The translations under genes and the position numbers were made by a program. From Bacteroidota bacterium (GTDB lineage: Bacteria; Bacteroidota; Bacteroidia; Palsa-948): a stretch of DNA of 64,000 nt. The notes under the pieces are model-generated. The model searched no databases and was not told the origin of the DNA. It saw nothing but the letters and a program-made list of their open reading frames with translations. Where the stretch lies: NCBI GenBank assembly GCA_016213405.1, contig JACRAM010000125.1, positions 1 through 64,000 of the forward strand. The letters run 5' to 3'. Below are positions 8,266 through 16,564 of this stretch, in pieces; within the stretch, counting starts at the first letter, position 1, and every line of letters starts with the position of its first letter.

Positions 8266-10146
8266 ATGCTCCTATTCGAACGAACGGTTCCGCGATGGAC
8301 AAAACTTCTGGCTGACCTGCTGATTTGCCTTTTCTCCCTCATCCTCGCTTATTTGCTCCGCTTCAACTTTGCCGCCATCCCGCAGGATGAGATAGATAGG
8401 TTTCCTGTTATTTTTCCTTTTGTCATTGGAATACGTGCGCTTAGTTTCATTCTTGGAAGAACCTATAAGGGAATTTTCCGCTATACCGGCTCACAAGATG
8501 CTCAGCGGATTTTTATTGTAAATGTAATAACAAGTTTTTTTTTCGCTGCGGCAAATGTAGTATCCTACTATTTCATCACAACAACATTTATTGTTCCGTA
8601 TTCTATTGTTGTGATTGAATTTATGTCCTGCACATTCCTGATGATAAGTCTGCGCCTTGCTTATAAATCCATTTACATGGAATGGAAAAATCCGAGCCGC
8701 ACCAAAACAAGTGTCATTATTTTTGGAGCAGGCGAATCAGGTATCATTACAAAAAGAACGCTGGACCGCGATGCGGGAATGAAATACAAAGTGCTTGCTT
8801 TCATTGATGACGATGAAAATAAATTGGGAAGCAAACTAGAAGGAATTACTATTCATCCGTTCAATAAGATGGAAGAACTACTGCAGAACGGAAATGTGGC
8901 GCACATGGTAATTTCCGTTCAGCATATTTCCGCAAAAAGAAAAGAAGCCATCGTGGAAGCATGTTTAAAATATAATACAAAGATCCTGAATGTTCCACCC
9001 GTCAGCAGCTGGATAAACGGAGAACTCAGCTTCAAGCAAATCAAAAAAATTCAGATTGAAGAATTACTGGAACGGAGCCAGATACAACTGGATATGGAAA
9101 ACATAAAAAGACAGACACTTGACAAAGTAATTCTTGTTACAGGTGCAGCCGGCTCCATCGGCAGCGAAATCGTGAAGCAATTGTCAAAATTCAATCCTAG
9201 AAAAATAATTCTGGTTGACATTGCCGAATCTCCGCTCTATGAAATGGAAGTGGAACTCAAAAATATTTTTCATCTCCGCTCTTTTGAAATTGTTATTGCT
9301 GACATTCGAAATAAAGAACGGATGGAAAGTATCTTTTCAAAATATTCTCCGCAAGTTGTTTATCACGCTGCTGCCTATAAGCACGTGCCAATGATGGAAT
9401 ATCATCCCATTGAAGCGGTTCAAACCAATGTGCTCGGTTCAAAAATCATTGCTGACCTTGCAGTAAAACATGGTACTGAAAAATTTGTGATGATTTCTAC
9501 TGATAAAGCTGTGAACCCAACAAACGTGATGGGGGCTTCAAAAAGAATTGCGGAAATGTATGTTCAATCATTAGGCAAAGAATCAAAAACAAGATTTGTC
9601 ACAACAAGATTTGGAAATGTGCTCGGTTCCAACGGCTCAGTGATTCAGTTTTTCCGTCATCAGATTGAAAAAGGCGGACCGATTACCGTAACGCATCCAG
9701 ACATCACAAGATACTTTATGACAATTCCTGAAGCTTGCCAACTAGTTCTCGAAGCTGGTTCCATGGGGAAAGGCGGAGAAATATTTTTGTTTGATATGGG
9801 AGAGTTGGTAAAAATTTCTGACCTGGCAAAAAAAATGGTACAGCTTGCAGGATTAACTTTAGGAAAAGACATTCAGATTATTTACACTGGACTGCGTCCT
9901 GGCGAAAAACTCTTTGAAGAACTTCTTGCCACGAAAGAAAATTCCATTCCAACTCATAATCCTCAGATCATGGCAGGAAAAATGAGAGAGTACGATTACA
10001 AAGGAATTTCTGAAAAAGCAGACGCACTCATTTCTCTTCTACACAATCAAAACAACAAAGAAATTGTCAGAAAGATGAAAGAAATGATTCCTGAATTCAA
10101 AAGTGAGAATTCCGTTTACGAGGAGTTAGACAAAGCTTCAGTTTAA
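8266..10146 (+). CDS. Membrane-bound nucleotide-sugar 4,6-dehydratase (CapD/WbpM/FlaA1-like)
   Basis: 626 residues. The N-terminus has four predicted membrane helices (about residues 14-130). A Rossmann-like region follows (VIIFGAGESGIITKRTL, 147-163), then a full extended short-chain dehydrogenase domain starting LVTGAAGSIGSEIVKQL (about 289-305). Also visible are YHAAAYKHVPMME, FVMISTDKAVNPTNVMGASKR (the SMK-type triad with Met in place of Tyr) and RPGEKLFEELL. Family members convert UDP-GlcNAc to the 4-keto-6-deoxy sugar, the first step towards bacillosamine, QuiNAc or FucNAc in surface glycans. It is followed after 3 bp by the thioesterase and mqnD, so probably cotranscribed. The exact stereochemistry is not predictable. 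Confidence 0.9.
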   Translation: MLLFERTVPRWTKLLADLLICLFSLILAYLLRFNFAAIPQDEIDRFPVIFPFVIGIRALSFILGRTYKGIFRYTGSQDAQRIFIVNVITSFFFAAANVVSYYFITTTFIVPYSIVVIEFMSCTFLMISLRLAYKSIYMEWKNPSRTKTSVIIFGAGESGIITKRTLDRDAGMKYKVLAFIDDDENKLGSKLEGITIHPFNKMEELLQNGNVAHMVISVQHISAKRKEAIVEACLKYNTKILNVPPVSSWINGELSFKQIKKIQIEELLERSQIQLDMENIKRQTLDKVILVTGAAGSIGSEIVKQLSKFNPRKIILVDIAESPLYEMEVELKNIFHLRSFEIVIADIRNKERMESIFSKYSPQVVYHAAAYKHVPMMEYHPIEAVQTNVLGSKIIADLAVKHGTEKFVMISTDKAVNPTNVMGASKRIAEMYVQSLGKESKTRFVTTRFGNVLGSNGSVIQFFRHQIEKGGPITVTHPDITRYFMTIPEACQLVLEAGSMGKGGEIFLFDMGELVKISDLAKKMVQLAGLTLGKDIQIIYTGLRPGEKLFEELLATKENSIPTHNPQIMAGKMREYDYKGISEKADALISLLHNQNNKEIVRKMKEMIPEFKSENSVYEELDKASV

Positions 10147-10149
10147 TTT

Positions 10150-10566
10150 ATGGAAGGATTCAAACACAAAACTCCGATTCAAATCCGCTTCAAGGATGTG
10201 GATATGATGGGACACGTAAACAATGCAAACCATTTCACCTATCTTGAAATTGCGCGAGCGAAATACTTTGACGATGTTGTGGCAGAAGAAGTAAATTGGT
10301 CAAAAGAAGGAATTATACTTGCGAAATTGCTTTGCAACTATAAAATGCCGATTTTATTCAAAGACAAAGTTTTTGTCTATACGAAATGCGCCAAAATAGG
10401 AAATAAAAGTTTTGAGCTCGATTATAAAATCATCAAAGAAGAAAACTCAAAAGAAATTATTCTGGCCGAAGCTTCTTCTGTTCAGGTTTGTTTTGATTAT
10501 GAGAAAAAAGAAAATATCCTGATGCCTGAAAAATGGAGAAAAAAAATTGAAGCTTTTGAGAAATGA
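10150..10566 (+). CDS. Hotdog-fold acyl-CoA thioesterase (4-hydroxybenzoyl-CoA thioesterase/YbgC type)
   Basis: 138 residues. The catalytic region IRFKDVDMMGHVNNANHFTYLE carries the Asp and the HVNN motif of the 4HBT family. It hydrolyses an acyl-CoA thioester; the substrate cannot be inferred. The stop codon overlaps the mqnD start by 4 bp (ATGA), indicating coupling. This is curious because the futalosine route to menaquinone has no known CoA thioester step. Confidence 0.87.
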   Translation: MEGFKHKTPIQIRFKDVDMMGHVNNANHFTYLEIARAKYFDDVVAEEVNWSKEGIILAKLLCNYKMPILFKDKVFVYTKCAKIGNKSFELDYKIIKEENSKEIILAEASSVQVCFDYEKKENILMPEKWRKKIEAFEK

Positions 10567-11399
10567 AAACTCAAATTCTTGCTCTTGGTTTTTCTCCCTG
10601 CCCAAACGACTGTTTCATCTTTGACGCACTCCTTCACAAAAAAATTGATACCGAAGGATTAAAGTTCAAACCATTTATTGAAGATGTCGAAACGCTGAAC
10701 AAAAAAGCTTTCCAAAATAGATTAGATATTTCGAAGCTCAGCTTCTTCACGTTCGCACAAGTTCAAAAAAAATATTCTCTTCTTGATTCGGGCTCGGCTC
10801 TGGGTTTTGGCGTTGGCCCGTTGGTTGTTGCCAAACCCAATTTCAAACTCCCTTCCCTTGGGGAAGGGTTGGGGATGGGCTTCAGAATTGCTATCCCCGG
10901 GAAAAACACAACCGCCAATCTTCTTTTCTCACTCGCCTACCCTCTTCTTAAAAATAAAACCGAAATTCTTTTCTCAGAAATAGAAAATGCTGTACTGAAA
11001 GGAAAGTTTGATTTAGGGCTTATCATTCACGAGAGTCGTTTTACTTACGAGCAACAGGGATTGAAGAAAGTAATTGATCTTGGCGAATGGTGGGAGAAAA
11101 AAACAAAACTTCCTATTCCGCTGGGTGGAATTGCTATCAAAAAAACCTTTTCGAAAGAAATTCAGGATAAAGTCAACCGCGTCATTAGGAGAAGCGTTGA
11201 GTTTGCTTTTGCGAATCCTGATTCAAGTAAATCATTTGTAAAAAAACACGCGCAGGAAATGGATGATGACGTGATTAAACAGCACATTAATCTTTATGTA
11301 AATAAGTTTTCCATCTCACTTGGAAAGAAAGGAAGGGAAGCTGTAAAGATTTTTCTGAAAAAAGCTACTTCTTTAAATGATTCCATCCCTGCGCGGTAA
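10563..11399 (+). CDS. mqnD: 1,4-dihydroxy-6-naphthoate synthase (futalosine pathway)
   Basis: 278 residues. The family signature is at the start (LGFSPCPNDCFIFDALLHKKI), followed by DISKLSFFTFAQV, LDSGSALGFGVGPLVVAK and IAIPGKNTTANLLFSLAYP. MqnD converts cyclic de-hypoxanthinylfutalosine to 1,4-dihydroxy-6-naphthoate for menaquinone, the quinone that feeds the oxidases encoded downstream. Residues about 96-107 (LPSLGEGLGMGF) come from a 36-bp palindromic element inserted just before the conserved RIAIPGKNTTANLL strand, keeping the frame. The 3' end overlaps convergent thiL by 35 bp. Confidence 0.92.
   Translation: MKTQILALGFSPCPNDCFIFDALLHKKIDTEGLKFKPFIEDVETLNKKAFQNRLDISKLSFFTFAQVQKKYSLLDSGSALGFGVGPLVVAKPNFKLPSLGEGLGMGFRIAIPGKNTTANLLFSLAYPLLKNKTEILFSEIENAVLKGKFDLGLIIHESRFTYEQQGLKKVIDLGEWWEKKTKLPIPLGGIAIKKTFSKEIQDKVNRVIRRSVEFAFANPDSSKSFVKKHAQEMDDDVIKQHINLYVNKFSISLGKKGREAVKIFLKKATSLNDSIPAR
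10848..10883. repeat. Family A palindromic element, reverse orientation, in mqnD
   Basis: Hairpin CCCTTCCC-TTG-GGGAAGGG plus lead TTGGGGATGGGCTTC. It is exactly 36 bp, adding 12 codons in frame. Confidence 0.85.
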
Positions 11400-12465
11400 G
11401 TTGAGTAAGCATTTCGGTTCCGGTGAGGACTAAATTGGTTCCTTCGGATTGTTCGGTGATGTGCCCTATGACTGTAATATCAAGCCCCCTCCCGACCTCC
11501 CACATTAGGGGAGGAGAAATAGATGAAGGTTTAGGCGGGGCTTTTAATTTTTCATAATCATTAATATCAATGGTAAAAAGCAATTCATAATCTTCGCCAC
11601 CATTCAGCGCGCAAACGGTTGGATTCATATTAAATTCTTTCGCCCGTTGAATAGCAATATCATCAATCGGAATTTTATTTTCATACAATCTGCAACCCAC
11701 ACTTGATTCCGTGCAGAGGTGAAGTGTTTCAGAAGCAAGTCCGTCAGAAATATCAATCATCGCAGTGGGCTTCACACCAATTTCTTTTAACTTCTTTATA
11801 ATATCTTTTCTTGCTTCAGGTTTTAACTGACGCTCTATCAGGTAATCATTCCCGCTCATGTCAGGCTGAATGTTGGGATTTTCCAAAAATATTTTTTTCT
11901 CTCGCTCAAGAATCTGCAAGCCAAGATATGCCGAACCCAAATCTCCCGACACACAAAGCAGATTGGTGGGCTTGGCACCACTTCGATAAACAATTTCATT
12001 TTTATCTGCTTCTCCGATAACCGTAATATTTATTACCATTCCTGTTTTTGAAGAACTTGTATCTCCTCCGACTAAATCAACATCAAAACGTTTGCAGGCA
12101 AGAAGCATTCCTGCATAAAGTTCTTCAATCGCTTCAAGTGAAAAACGATTGGATATAGCAATGGAAACCAAAATCTGTCTCGGCATTGCGTTCATTGCAT
12201 AAATATCTGACACATTCACTGAAACTGCTTTGTAACCAAGATGTTTCAGCGGACAATAGGTCAGATCAAAATGTACTCCTTCAATCAGCATATCAGTGCT
12301 AACAACCGTTTGCTTCCCCTCAGAATATTTTATCACAGCAGCGTCATCGCCTATGCCGCAAACAGAAGATTCATTATGGAGCAGAACGTGTTTAGAAATA
12401 TGTTTTATCAGGCCGAATTCTCCAAGTGAAGAAAGTTCAGTACGTATGTCTTTGTTGTCAAACAT
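11365..12465 (-). CDS. thiL: Thiamine-monophosphate kinase
   Basis: 366 residues. ThiL/AIR-synthase-type signatures: GIGDDAAVI, VSTDMLIEGVHFDL, HLGYKAVSVNVSDIYAMNA, DLVGGDTSSS, MIDISDGLASE and LNGGEDYELLFTI. It phosphorylates thiamine phosphate to thiamine diphosphate using ATP. An insertion of about 20 residues (APPKPSSISPPLMWEVGRGL, near residue 307-326) comes from an eroded composite palindromic element in the loop before DITVIGHITE. The gene is convergent with mqnD, with overlapping 3' ends. No other thiamine gene is nearby. Confidence 0.93.
   Translation of the reverse strand: MFDNKDIRTELSSLGEFGLIKHISKHVLLHNESSVCGIGDDAAVIKYSEGKQTVVSTDMLIEGVHFDLTYCPLKHLGYKAVSVNVSDIYAMNAMPRQILVSIAISNRFSLEAIEELYAGMLLACKRFDVDLVGGDTSSSKTGMVINITVIGEADKNEIVYRSGAKPTNLLCVSGDLGSAYLGLQILEREKKIFLENPNIQPDMSGNDYLIERQLKPEARKDIIKKLKEIGVKPTAMIDISDGLASETLHLCTESSVGCRLYENKIPIDDIAIQRAKEFNMNPTVCALNGGEDYELLFTIDINDYEKLKAPPKPSSISPPLMWEVGRGLDITVIGHITEQSEGTNLVLTGTEMLTQLTAQGWNHLKK
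11482..11544. repeat. Eroded composite palindromic element in thiL
   Basis: The left end AAGCCCCCTCCCGACC plus hairpin CTCCC-ACATTA-GGGGAG is followed by a decayed right unit ending GGTTTAGGCGGGGCTT. The outer ends keep the AAGCCCC...GGGGCTT inverted repeat. Only part of the second hairpin survives. Confidence 0.65.
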
Positions 12466-12557
12466 GATATTCAGCTAAAAATATTTCGAACTTTTATTAA
12501 AGAAACGCAAAGATGTAAAAAATTACTTTCTCATGACATTTCTCCATTCACCAGCAT

Positions 12558-12565
12558 TAATTTTG
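12558..12565 (+). promoter_or_regulatory. Bacteroidota -7 promoter box TAATTTTG
   Basis: An exact TAnnTTTG match 17 bp upstream of ATG 12583. Confidence 0.5.
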
Positions 12566-12582
12566 CGAATTAATAATTATTT

Positions 12583-13674
12583 ATGAAAATTGTTATTACC
12601 ATAGCAACTGCCAGTGTATTATGCTTGGTTTTTTCATTCGGTAAAATTCCGCCTGTTCGCAAAACCTCTACTGCCATTTCTGATTCCCTGATTCAGTATC
12701 CTGAAGAAAAACATTTCAAGAATATTCGTCAGTTGACCTTCGGAGGAGATAATGCAGAAGCGTATTTTAGTTTTGACGGCACGCAGATATCGTGGCAGAA
12801 AACTAATCCGAAAGAAAATCTTCCATGCGATCAGATCTTTATTTCATCTATCGAAGGATTCCTTTCTCCAAAACTTATCAGCACCGGAAAAGGAAGAACC
12901 ACCTGCGCCTATTTCATGAAAGGCGACAAAGAAATTTTGTTTGCTTCCACACATCTTGCCGATACCGCATGTCCTCCTGTGCCCGATAGAAAAAAGATTG
13001 GCAAATACGTCTGGCCTATCTACCCGAGCTACGATATTTTTGTTGCTGATGTAAACGGAAAAATTAAAAAGCAACTCACCAATTCTCCCGGCTATGACGC
13101 AGAGGCAACTGTTTCACTGCAGGGTGATAAAATTGTTTTTACTTCCATGCGCAATGGCGATATTGATCTTTATGTGATGAATACTGACGGTTCAAACGTT
13201 AAACAGATTACCAGTTCACTCGGGTACGATGGTGGCGGGAGCTTTTCTCCCGATGGAAAAAAAATTGTGTTCCGCGCTTCTCGTCCAAAAACCGAAGAAG
13301 AAATAAAAGAATACAAGGATCTTCTATCGCAAAATCTTGTCGCTCCCACTCACATGGAACTTTTCACCTGCAATGCTGACGGAAGCGATATGAAACAGAT
13401 CACTACTCTCGGGGGCGCTAACTGGGCTCCTTTCTTTCATCCTTCCGGTAAAAAAATAATCTTCTCATCGAATCATCAATACGAGCGGGGTTTTCCCTTC
13501 AACTTATACCTTATAAATACTGACGGGACAGGTCTTGAAAAGGTCACACACGATGGAACTTTTGACGCCTTTCCGATGTTCTCTCCCGATGGGAAAAAAT
13601 TCATCTTCTCATCCAATCGGAATAATAAAGGAACGCGTGACACCAATCTTTTCATTGCAGATTGGGTGGAGTGA
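12583..13674 (+). CDS. Secreted TolB-like beta-propeller protein (PD40/WD40-like repeats)
   Basis: 363 residues with an N-terminal signal peptide (about 1-20). At least five propeller-type repeats contain phrases such as AYFSFDGTQISW, GGSFSPDGKKIVFRASR, APFFHPSGKKIIFSSN and AFPMFSPDGKKFIFSSNRN, each followed by a blade ending like DLYVMNTDGSNVKQIT. The pattern matches the TolB/DPP-IV N-terminal propeller families. No catalytic domain follows, so it is probably a periplasmic or surface scaffold or ligand-binding protein. It is monocistronic with its own promoter box. Confidence 0.85.
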   Translation: MKIVITIATASVLCLVFSFGKIPPVRKTSTAISDSLIQYPEEKHFKNIRQLTFGGDNAEAYFSFDGTQISWQKTNPKENLPCDQIFISSIEGFLSPKLISTGKGRTTCAYFMKGDKEILFASTHLADTACPPVPDRKKIGKYVWPIYPSYDIFVADVNGKIKKQLTNSPGYDAEATVSLQGDKIVFTSMRNGDIDLYVMNTDGSNVKQITSSLGYDGGGSFSPDGKKIVFRASRPKTEEEIKEYKDLLSQNLVAPTHMELFTCNADGSDMKQITTLGGANWAPFFHPSGKKIIFSSNHQYERGFPFNLYLINTDGTGLEKVTHDGTFDAFPMFSPDGKKFIFSSNRNNKGTRDTNLFIADWVE

Positions 13675-13703
13675 TTCGATGGTATTCAGTTCTGAATTAT
13701 CTC

Positions 13704-13711
13704 TATCTTTG
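13704..13711 (+). promoter_or_regulatory. Bacteroidota -7 promoter box TATCTTTG for deoC
   Basis: An exact TAnnTTTG match 26 bp upstream of the GTG start at 13738. Confidence 0.5.
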
Positions 13712-13737
13712 AATCTAAATTTTATCATCGTTTATTT

Positions 13738-14649
13738 GTGCAATCATTAGTTTCATTTCCAGACATTAATAAAATTTCGCGCATTGACCAGATTGGTGTT
13801 GAAGAACGCGTTGCAAGATTTTGTTCGCGAAGCATTAAGAATGAAAGTAAAATGCAAGGACTGAAACTTGCACTGAGCATGATTGATTTAACAACGCTGG
13901 AAGGAAAAGATACCGAAGGAAAAGTAAAACAGATGTGTTACAAAGCAGCTCACCTTCACAATGAAATTGAAAACCTTCCAACTGTTGCGGCAGTTTGTGT
14001 TTATCCGACTTTCGTGAAAATTGCGAAACAATCTTTGAAGGGGACAAATATTAAAGTTGCTTCAGTCGCCACAGGTTTTCCAAGTGGACAAACAACAACT
14101 GAAATAAAAATCTCCGATACAAAATTTGCTGTTGCAAACGGAGCCGATGAAGTGGATATGGTAATTTCCCGCGGAGAATTTCTTGAAGGAAATTATAATT
14201 ATGTGTTTAACGAAATCTCTAGAGTGAAAGAAGCCTGCGGAAATGCAAGATTGAAAGTTATTTTGGAAACTGGAGAACTTTCAACACTTGATAACGTCCG
14301 CAAGGCAAGTGAAATTGCCATGCATGCGGGAGCAGATTTCATTAAAACCTCTACAGGAAAAATATCTCCTGCTGCTACAATGCCCGTAACTTTAGTTATG
14401 CTGGAAGCAATACGTGATTTTTATTATAGTACCGGCAAAATGATCGGCATGAAACCCGCTGGCGGAATTTCCACAGCGAAAAATGCGTTACAGTATTTAG
14501 TGATGGTGAAAGAAACTTTAGGAAACGATTGGCTGAGCAACGAATGGTTTCGCTTTGGCGCGAGTAGTTTGGCAAATGATTTATTAATGCAGATTGCAAA
14601 GCAAACAACAGGAGTTTATCAGGGCGCAGAATATTTTTCAAAAGATTAA
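13738..14649 (+). CDS. deoC: Deoxyribose-phosphate aldolase
   Basis: 303 residues, GTG start. It splits 2-deoxyribose 5-phosphate into acetaldehyde and glyceraldehyde 3-phosphate. DERA signatures are MIDLTTLEG, VCVYPTFV, VATGFPSGQT, GADEVDMVIS, KVILETGEL, the Schiff-base lysine in GADFIKTSTGK and the second essential lysine in GMKPAGGIS. It is longer than E. coli DeoC (about 259 residues), like other DeoC type 2 proteins with an N-terminal extension. Two aldehyde dehydrogenase genes follow, fitting oxidation of the acetaldehyde, but a GxxExxY gene flanked by inverted repeats separates them. Confidence 0.93.
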   Translation: MQSLVSFPDINKISRIDQIGVEERVARFCSRSIKNESKMQGLKLALSMIDLTTLEGKDTEGKVKQMCYKAAHLHNEIENLPTVAAVCVYPTFVKIAKQSLKGTNIKVASVATGFPSGQTTTEIKISDTKFAVANGADEVDMVISRGEFLEGNYNYVFNEISRVKEACGNARLKVILETGELSTLDNVRKASEIAMHAGADFIKTSTGKISPAATMPVTLVMLEAIRDFYYSTGKMIGMKPAGGISTAKNALQYLVMVKETLGNDWLSNEWFRFGASSLANDLLMQIAKQTTGVYQGAEYFSKD

Positions 14650-14653
14650 AAAA

Positions 14654-15093
14654 AGATTACAGTGATTTGAAAAGAGATTACATGATGCCAAAATTTAAAA
14701 ACGATACTCTTACTGAAAAAATAATTGCTTGTTGTTTTAAAGTTCATACTGAATTAGGCGCTGGGTTTCCAGAGAGAATTTACCACAATGCATTGGCAGA
14801 TTGTCTTGCAGAATCAGAATTTAAAGTTATATCTGAAAAAGAATTTAATGTATTCTTCAATAAGAAAAAAGTTGGAACTTTCAGATGTGATTTGCTTGTA
14901 AACGATAAAGTAATAATTGAAATAAAAGCCGTAAGCGGTAAAACACCAATTATCTTCGAATATCAATTATTATCATATTTGAAAGCTTCAGGAATTAAAA
15001 CAGGATTATTAGTTAATTTCGGAAATAAGAGTTGTGAACTAAGAAGATTAAATATGTAATCACTGTAATCAGAAAGAAAAAATCATTGTAATC
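14654..15093. mobile_element. Inverted-repeat-bounded GxxExxY cassette
   Basis: GATTACAGTGATT (14655-14667) and AATCACTGTAATC (15058-15070) are perfect 13-bp inverted repeats hugging the GxxExxY gene. A second tier exists: GATTACATGAT near 14675 and ATCATTGTAATC at 15082-15093. The right repeat begins inside the gene's stop codon. The cassette lies between deoC and its likely partner dehydrogenase genes, as expected for an insertion. No transposase is present and target duplications were not identified. Confidence 0.6.
14682..15059 (+). CDS. GxxExxY family protein (PD-(D/E)XK nuclease-like)
   Basis: 125 residues from ATG 14682 (14685 also possible). It contains the family motif in GAGFPERIY (GFPERIY fits GxxExxY) plus the nuclease-like core FRCDLLVNDKVIIEIKAV (D ... 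E-x-K) and YLKASGIKTGLLVNFG. The GxxExxY family is widespread in Bacteroidota and environmental genomes; its function is not established, though the fold resembles PD-(D/E)XK nucleases. The flanking inverted repeats and its position inside a catabolic operon suggest a mobile or selfish cassette. Confidence 0.85.
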   Translation: MMPKFKNDTLTEKIIACCFKVHTELGAGFPERIYHNALADCLAESEFKVISEKEFNVFFNKKKVGTFRCDLLVNDKVIIEIKAVSGKTPIIFEYQLLSYLKASGIKTGLLVNFGNKSCELRRLNM

Positions 15094-15097
15094 ACAG

Positions 15098-16561
15098 ATG
15101 AAATTAAAAGAATCAAAACTGAATTTTAAAACGGATTGGGAGTATTCTGCTTCTCCCGAAGGTACTTCGCATGTTAATCTGAAGAAGCAATATGATTTGT
15201 TTATCGGAGGAGAATTTGTAAAACCGAATTCAAAAAAATATTTTGATACAATGAATCCGGCAACAGAAGAAAAAATTTCTGAAATAGCTGACGCAGATGA
15301 AAAAGATGTGGATAGCGCGGTGAAGTCCGCTCGTAAGGCTTTCAACATATGGAGCAAAATTTCTAAGAAGGAAAGAGGAAAATATATTTACCGAATTGCG
15401 CGCATGCTTCAGGAACGTGCGCGCGAATTTGCTGTGATTGAATCAATGGATGGCGGAAAACCCATCCGAGAATCACGCGACATTGATATTCCGCTTGCCG
15501 CAAATCATTTTTTCTATTACGCAGGTTGGGCAGATAAACTGGAATATGCTTTTCCAAACAGAAAACAAAAACCGCTCGGTGTTGCCGGACAAATCATTCC
15601 TTGGAATTTTCCTTTACTAATGGCTGCGTGGAAAATTGCTCCTGCACTTGCCTGTGGTAATACGGTCGTGCTCAAACCTGCAGAAACTACTTCTCTCACC
15701 GCTCTTAAACTTGCTGAACTCATTGCAGATTCAGGATTGCCCGATGGAGTTGTAAATATTATCACCGGTGCCGGAAGAACTGGCGCTGCCATTGTAAATC
15801 ATCCGGATATAGATAAAATTGCTTTCACCGGTTCAACGGATGTCGGAAAAATAATTCAGAAAGCAATTGCGGGAACAAAAAAGAAAGCAACACTCGAACT
15901 CGGAGGAAAAGCTGCTAACATTATTTTTGAAGACGCACCGATTGACCAGGCGGTTGAAGGAATCATCAACGGAATATTTTTTAATCAGGGTCATGTTTGC
16001 TGTGCGGGTTCGCGATTGTTTGTTCAGGAAAGCGTGGCTGATGTTGTGATTCGCAAACTGAAAGACAGAATGGAAACTTTGATTGTCGGAAATCCTCTCG
16101 ACAAAAACACAGACATCGGTGCAATAAATTCTAAATCGCAATTGGAAACAATAAATAAATTTATTGATATCGGAAAAAATGAAGGCGCTGATTTTTATCA
16201 GTCATCTTGCACAATTCCTTCAAAAGGATTTTTCTGCAAGCCGACTTTATTTCTGAACGCTTCGCAATCGCACCAAGTTGTGAAGGAAGAAATATTTGGT
16301 CCTGTTCTCACAGTTCAGACCTTCAGAACTATTGAAGAAGTGATTGAAAAAGCAAACAACATTCCTTACGGACTTTCAGCAGGAGTGTGGACAGATAAAG
16401 GTTCCAAAATTTTTAATCTTACTAGCAAGCTTAGGGCAGGAGTTATCTGGGCAAACACTTACAATAAGTTTGACCCGACTTCTCCTTTTGGCGGATACAA
16501 AGAAAGCGGTTTCGGAAGAGAAGGCGGATTGCATGGACTTTCAGCATATTTAAATATTTAG
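15098..16561 (+). CDS. NAD(P)-dependent aldehyde dehydrogenase
   Basis: 487 residues. All class hallmarks are present: PWNFPLLMAAWKIAPALACGN, FTGSTDVGKII, the general-base Glu in LELGGKAANII, the catalytic Cys in FFNQGHVCCAGSR, EEIFGPVLTV and PFGGYKESGFGREGG. Encoded just after deoC and the GxxExxY cassette, it probably oxidises acetaldehyde released by DeoC to acetate. It is followed after 3 bp by a truncated aldehyde dehydrogenase homologue, so the two products may assemble together. Confidence 0.92.
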   Translation: MKLKESKLNFKTDWEYSASPEGTSHVNLKKQYDLFIGGEFVKPNSKKYFDTMNPATEEKISEIADADEKDVDSAVKSARKAFNIWSKISKKERGKYIYRIARMLQERAREFAVIESMDGGKPIRESRDIDIPLAANHFFYYAGWADKLEYAFPNRKQKPLGVAGQIIPWNFPLLMAAWKIAPALACGNTVVLKPAETTSLTALKLAELIADSGLPDGVVNIITGAGRTGAAIVNHPDIDKIAFTGSTDVGKIIQKAIAGTKKKATLELGGKAANIIFEDAPIDQAVEGIINGIFFNQGHVCCAGSRLFVQESVADVVIRKLKDRMETLIVGNPLDKNTDIGAINSKSQLETINKFIDIGKNEGADFYQSSCTIPSKGFFCKPTLFLNASQSHQVVKEEIFGPVLTVQTFRTIEEVIEKANNIPYGLSAGVWTDKGSKIFNLTSKLRAGVIWANTYNKFDPTSPFGGYKESGFGREGGLHGLSAYLNI

Positions 16562-16564
16562 AAG

